NCBI GenBank assembly: GCA_046350255.1
Contig: JAXMAV010000010.1
Span: 1 to 64,000, forward strand
Source: CALDUY01 sp046350255
GTDB taxonomy: Bacteria; Planctomycetota; Planctomycetia; Gemmatales; Gemmataceae
Length of the DNA stretch: 64,000 nucleotides
Direction of reading: 5' to 3'
Shown: positions 62,601-64,000 of the stretch, piece by piece
Layout of the letters: each line of letters begins with the position of its first letter
Position numbering within the stretch: the first letter of the stretch is position 1
The notes under the pieces: generated by a model
What the model saw: only the letters and a program-made list of their open reading frames with translations
What the model was told of the DNA's origin: nothing
The model's database searches: none
Made by a program: the position numbers and the translations under genes

Positions 62601-64000
62601 ATGGTGACCATGCACCTTCAAGCACGACGGATGACAATTCTTGCGATCTTCGTCGCGGTCGGTTCTGCCTTTGGGGCCGATGGGCCACCGACTGTGACGA
62701 TTGCCAATCCGCAGCGGTTGTCGGCCGATCCGATCCCTGTGGAACGTGCTCCTCTCGGTGAAGCCGACGACTACAAGCCGTGCATCGCCCAGTTGCCTTC
62801 GGGTGAGTTGCTTCTGACCGCGTTCCACCAGCACAAACGCGACGGCAACAAGGTGATGGAACAGACCCTGCTGTTCCGCTCGAAGGACGGCGGCAAGAGC
62901 TGGTCGAAGGCGGAGAAGCTCGACCTGCTCGGTCGTGAGCCTTATCTCACGGTGCTGAAGGACGGCACGATCTTCATCACCGGGCATCTGCTGGCCAACG
63001 ACGTCCGCAACAAGTGGGGCTACACCTGTGGCTTCCTGCACCGCTCGACCGACGGCGGGAAGTCGTGGGAGTCGATCCGCGTCGAGTCGGAGGGGATCAA
63101 GCCGAAGGCGTCCAACCACACGACCCGCAACGTGCTGCAACTGGCCGACGGGACATTGTTGCTCGGCGTCGATTACGACGGCGGCGACGGCCCGTACCTG
63201 ATGTGGCGCTCGAAGGACAACGGCAAGACGTGGGACAGGACCGGCAAGTGCCAGCCGAAGAACTTCAAGAGCAAGTATGGATTCTTCGGGGGCGAAACCT
63301 GGCTGTGGCAGACGAAGTCCGGCAAGATCTGGGCACTGGTGCGGGTAGATAGCGTCGAGTTGCCGATCAAGGACAGGCCGATCCAGGCGAAGAACGACCA
63401 GGCCGACCACTTCATCCTGTTCTCGTCGAAGGACGAGGGCAAGAGCTTCGACCGCGTCCGCGATTTCGGCGACTACGGCGAGATGTACATGTCGCTGCTA
63501 CGCTTACAGGACACGCGCCTGCTGTTGACCTTCACCGTCCGCGATCTGAAGCCGCCGCTGGGTGTGCGGGCGATTGTGGGGCGGGAAACGGACGACGGCT
63601 TCGAGTTCGACTTCGCGAAGGACCGCGTCATGCTCGACACCCGCACGCCGGTCGGGAAATACCAGGGAGGCGGCTTCGGGCCAACGGTGCAACTCAAGGA
63701 CGGCACGCTGGTCACGTCCTACTCGTACCGCGGCGGCGACGACAAGACACATCTGGAAGTCGTGCGCTGGAAGCTGCCGGCCGCGAAGGTCGTGCCCGTC
63801 ACCGGACACGACATCAATCACCCGAATCCGTTACCCGGACCCGGTAACACCGGGTCCTGGGACACGCACGAGGCCGCGTTCCGGCATTTGAAGGCGTTTC
63901 TGTTCCCGCCGACGGACCGGGAAGTCTCCGCGGTGTTCGACGACGTGCTGATCGTAATGGCCGACACGTCGCCCAATACGAATGGAAAGTGGGACACCCA
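62601..64000 (+). CDS. exported exo-sialidase-like protein, truncated by window end
   Basis: At least 466 residues; no stop before 64000. A signal peptide (TILAIFVAVGSAFGADG) precedes a six-bladed propeller with Asp-boxes: RSKDGGKSWSKAEKL, RSTDGGKSWESIRVES, RSKDNGKTWDRTGK and SSKDEGKSFDRV. The propeller ends near TSYSYRGGDDKTHLEVVRW. After that the frame continues into a different segment (PLPGPGNTGSWDTHEAAF, DDVLIVMADTSPNTNGK), which looks like another domain or a chimeric join. Substrate probably sialic-acid-type glycans, but the sialidase catalytic set was not verified. Confidence 0.82.
   Translation, partial: MVTMHLQARRMTILAIFVAVGSAFGADGPPTVTIANPQRLSADPIPVERAPLGEADDYKPCIAQLPSGELLLTAFHQHKRDGNKVMEQTLLFRSKDGGKSWSKAEKLDLLGREPYLTVLKDGTIFITGHLLANDVRNKWGYTCGFLHRSTDGGKSWESIRVESEGIKPKASNHTTRNVLQLADGTLLLGVDYDGGDGPYLMWRSKDNGKTWDRTGKCQPKNFKSKYGFFGGETWLWQTKSGKIWALVRVDSVELPIKDRPIQAKNDQADHFILFSSKDEGKSFDRVRDFGDYGEMYMSLLRLQDTRLLLTFTVRDLKPPLGVRAIVGRETDDGFEFDFAKDRVMLDTRTPVGKYQGGGFGPTVQLKDGTLVTSYSYRGGDDKTHLEVVRWKLPAAKVVPVTGHDINHPNPLPGPGNTGSWDTHEAAFRHLKAFLFPPTDREVSAVFDDVLIVMADTSPNTNGKWDT

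Overview
The window looks like the chromosome of a high-GC planctomycete, probably a Gemmata relative. The markers are two genes with planctomycete cytochrome c, DUF1549 and DUF1553 domains, each followed by a DUF1501 gene; an ECF sigma factor translationally coupled to a transmembrane Ser/Thr kinase; IS630/IS701-type transposase debris; and exported sialidases and esterases. No tRNA, rRNA or housekeeping locus was seen. All identifications come from reading motifs; nothing was searched in a database.

Region 1 (1-23986) is a type III CRISPR defence island. A CRISPR array (38 repeats, 37 spacers, trailer end at 2757) is followed by three units. (a) A plus-strand operon (2954-9073): a cytidine-deaminase/nucleotidyltransferase fusion, a Csx3-P-loop fusion, a Gfo/Idh/MocA oxidoreductase, an IorA-like thiamine-diphosphate enzyme and a thymidylate-kinase-like protein. 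(b) A minus-strand operon (13614-9058), with most genes overlapping by a few bases: an ECF-type sigma factor, three unrecognised proteins, a Lon-like protease fused to a CARF domain, and an HD phosphohydrolase. (c) A plus-strand effector operon (14387-23986) resembling the type III-D variant with fused subunits: Cas10 without an HD nuclease but with an intact GGDD, a Csx10/Cas7-5-11-like protein, a two-domain Cas7, Csx19-like, a TIGR03986-like Cas7, and a CARF protein. The reading I favour is a signalling system: target RNA triggers cyclic oligoadenylate synthesis, the signal activates the Lon-CARF protease, and cleavage of an operon-encoded inhibitor frees the sigma factor. It resembles CalpL/CalpT/CalpS but has a CARF instead of a SAVED sensor, different partners, and a linked set of metabolic enzymes.

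Region 2 (24125-30769) starts with a dead IS701-like transposase, followed by a minus-strand operon: AdoMet decarboxylase, carbamoylputrescine-amidase-like nitrilase, small membrane protein, two SET-domain proteins, ornithine-decarboxylase-like enzyme and NNMT-type methyltransferase. It looks like a pathway for a modified polyamine; no aminopropyltransferase is present.

Region 3 (30770-34080) is a planctomycete ECF sigma/Ser-Thr kinase operon. Region 4 (34080-40850) is a graveyard of mobile DNA and CRISPR relics: a lone degenerate copy of the main CRISPR repeat, a three-repeat relic array of another repeat family between two transposase fragments, a fragment of a CARF gene, a serine recombinase split by an amber codon with a small companion gene, and an IS630 copy that cuts into a tyrosine integrase and a DUF1501 gene.

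Region 5 (40865-64000) encodes exported degradative proteins: sialidase-esterase fusion, tandem alpha/beta hydrolase, GntR regulator, two cytochrome/DUF1501 pairs, double beta-propeller protein, carbohydrate-esterase-like chimera, Gfo/Idh/MocA oxidoreductase and a sialidase running off the window. Several genes here are mosaics or internal deletions, which points to repeated recombination between paralogues.
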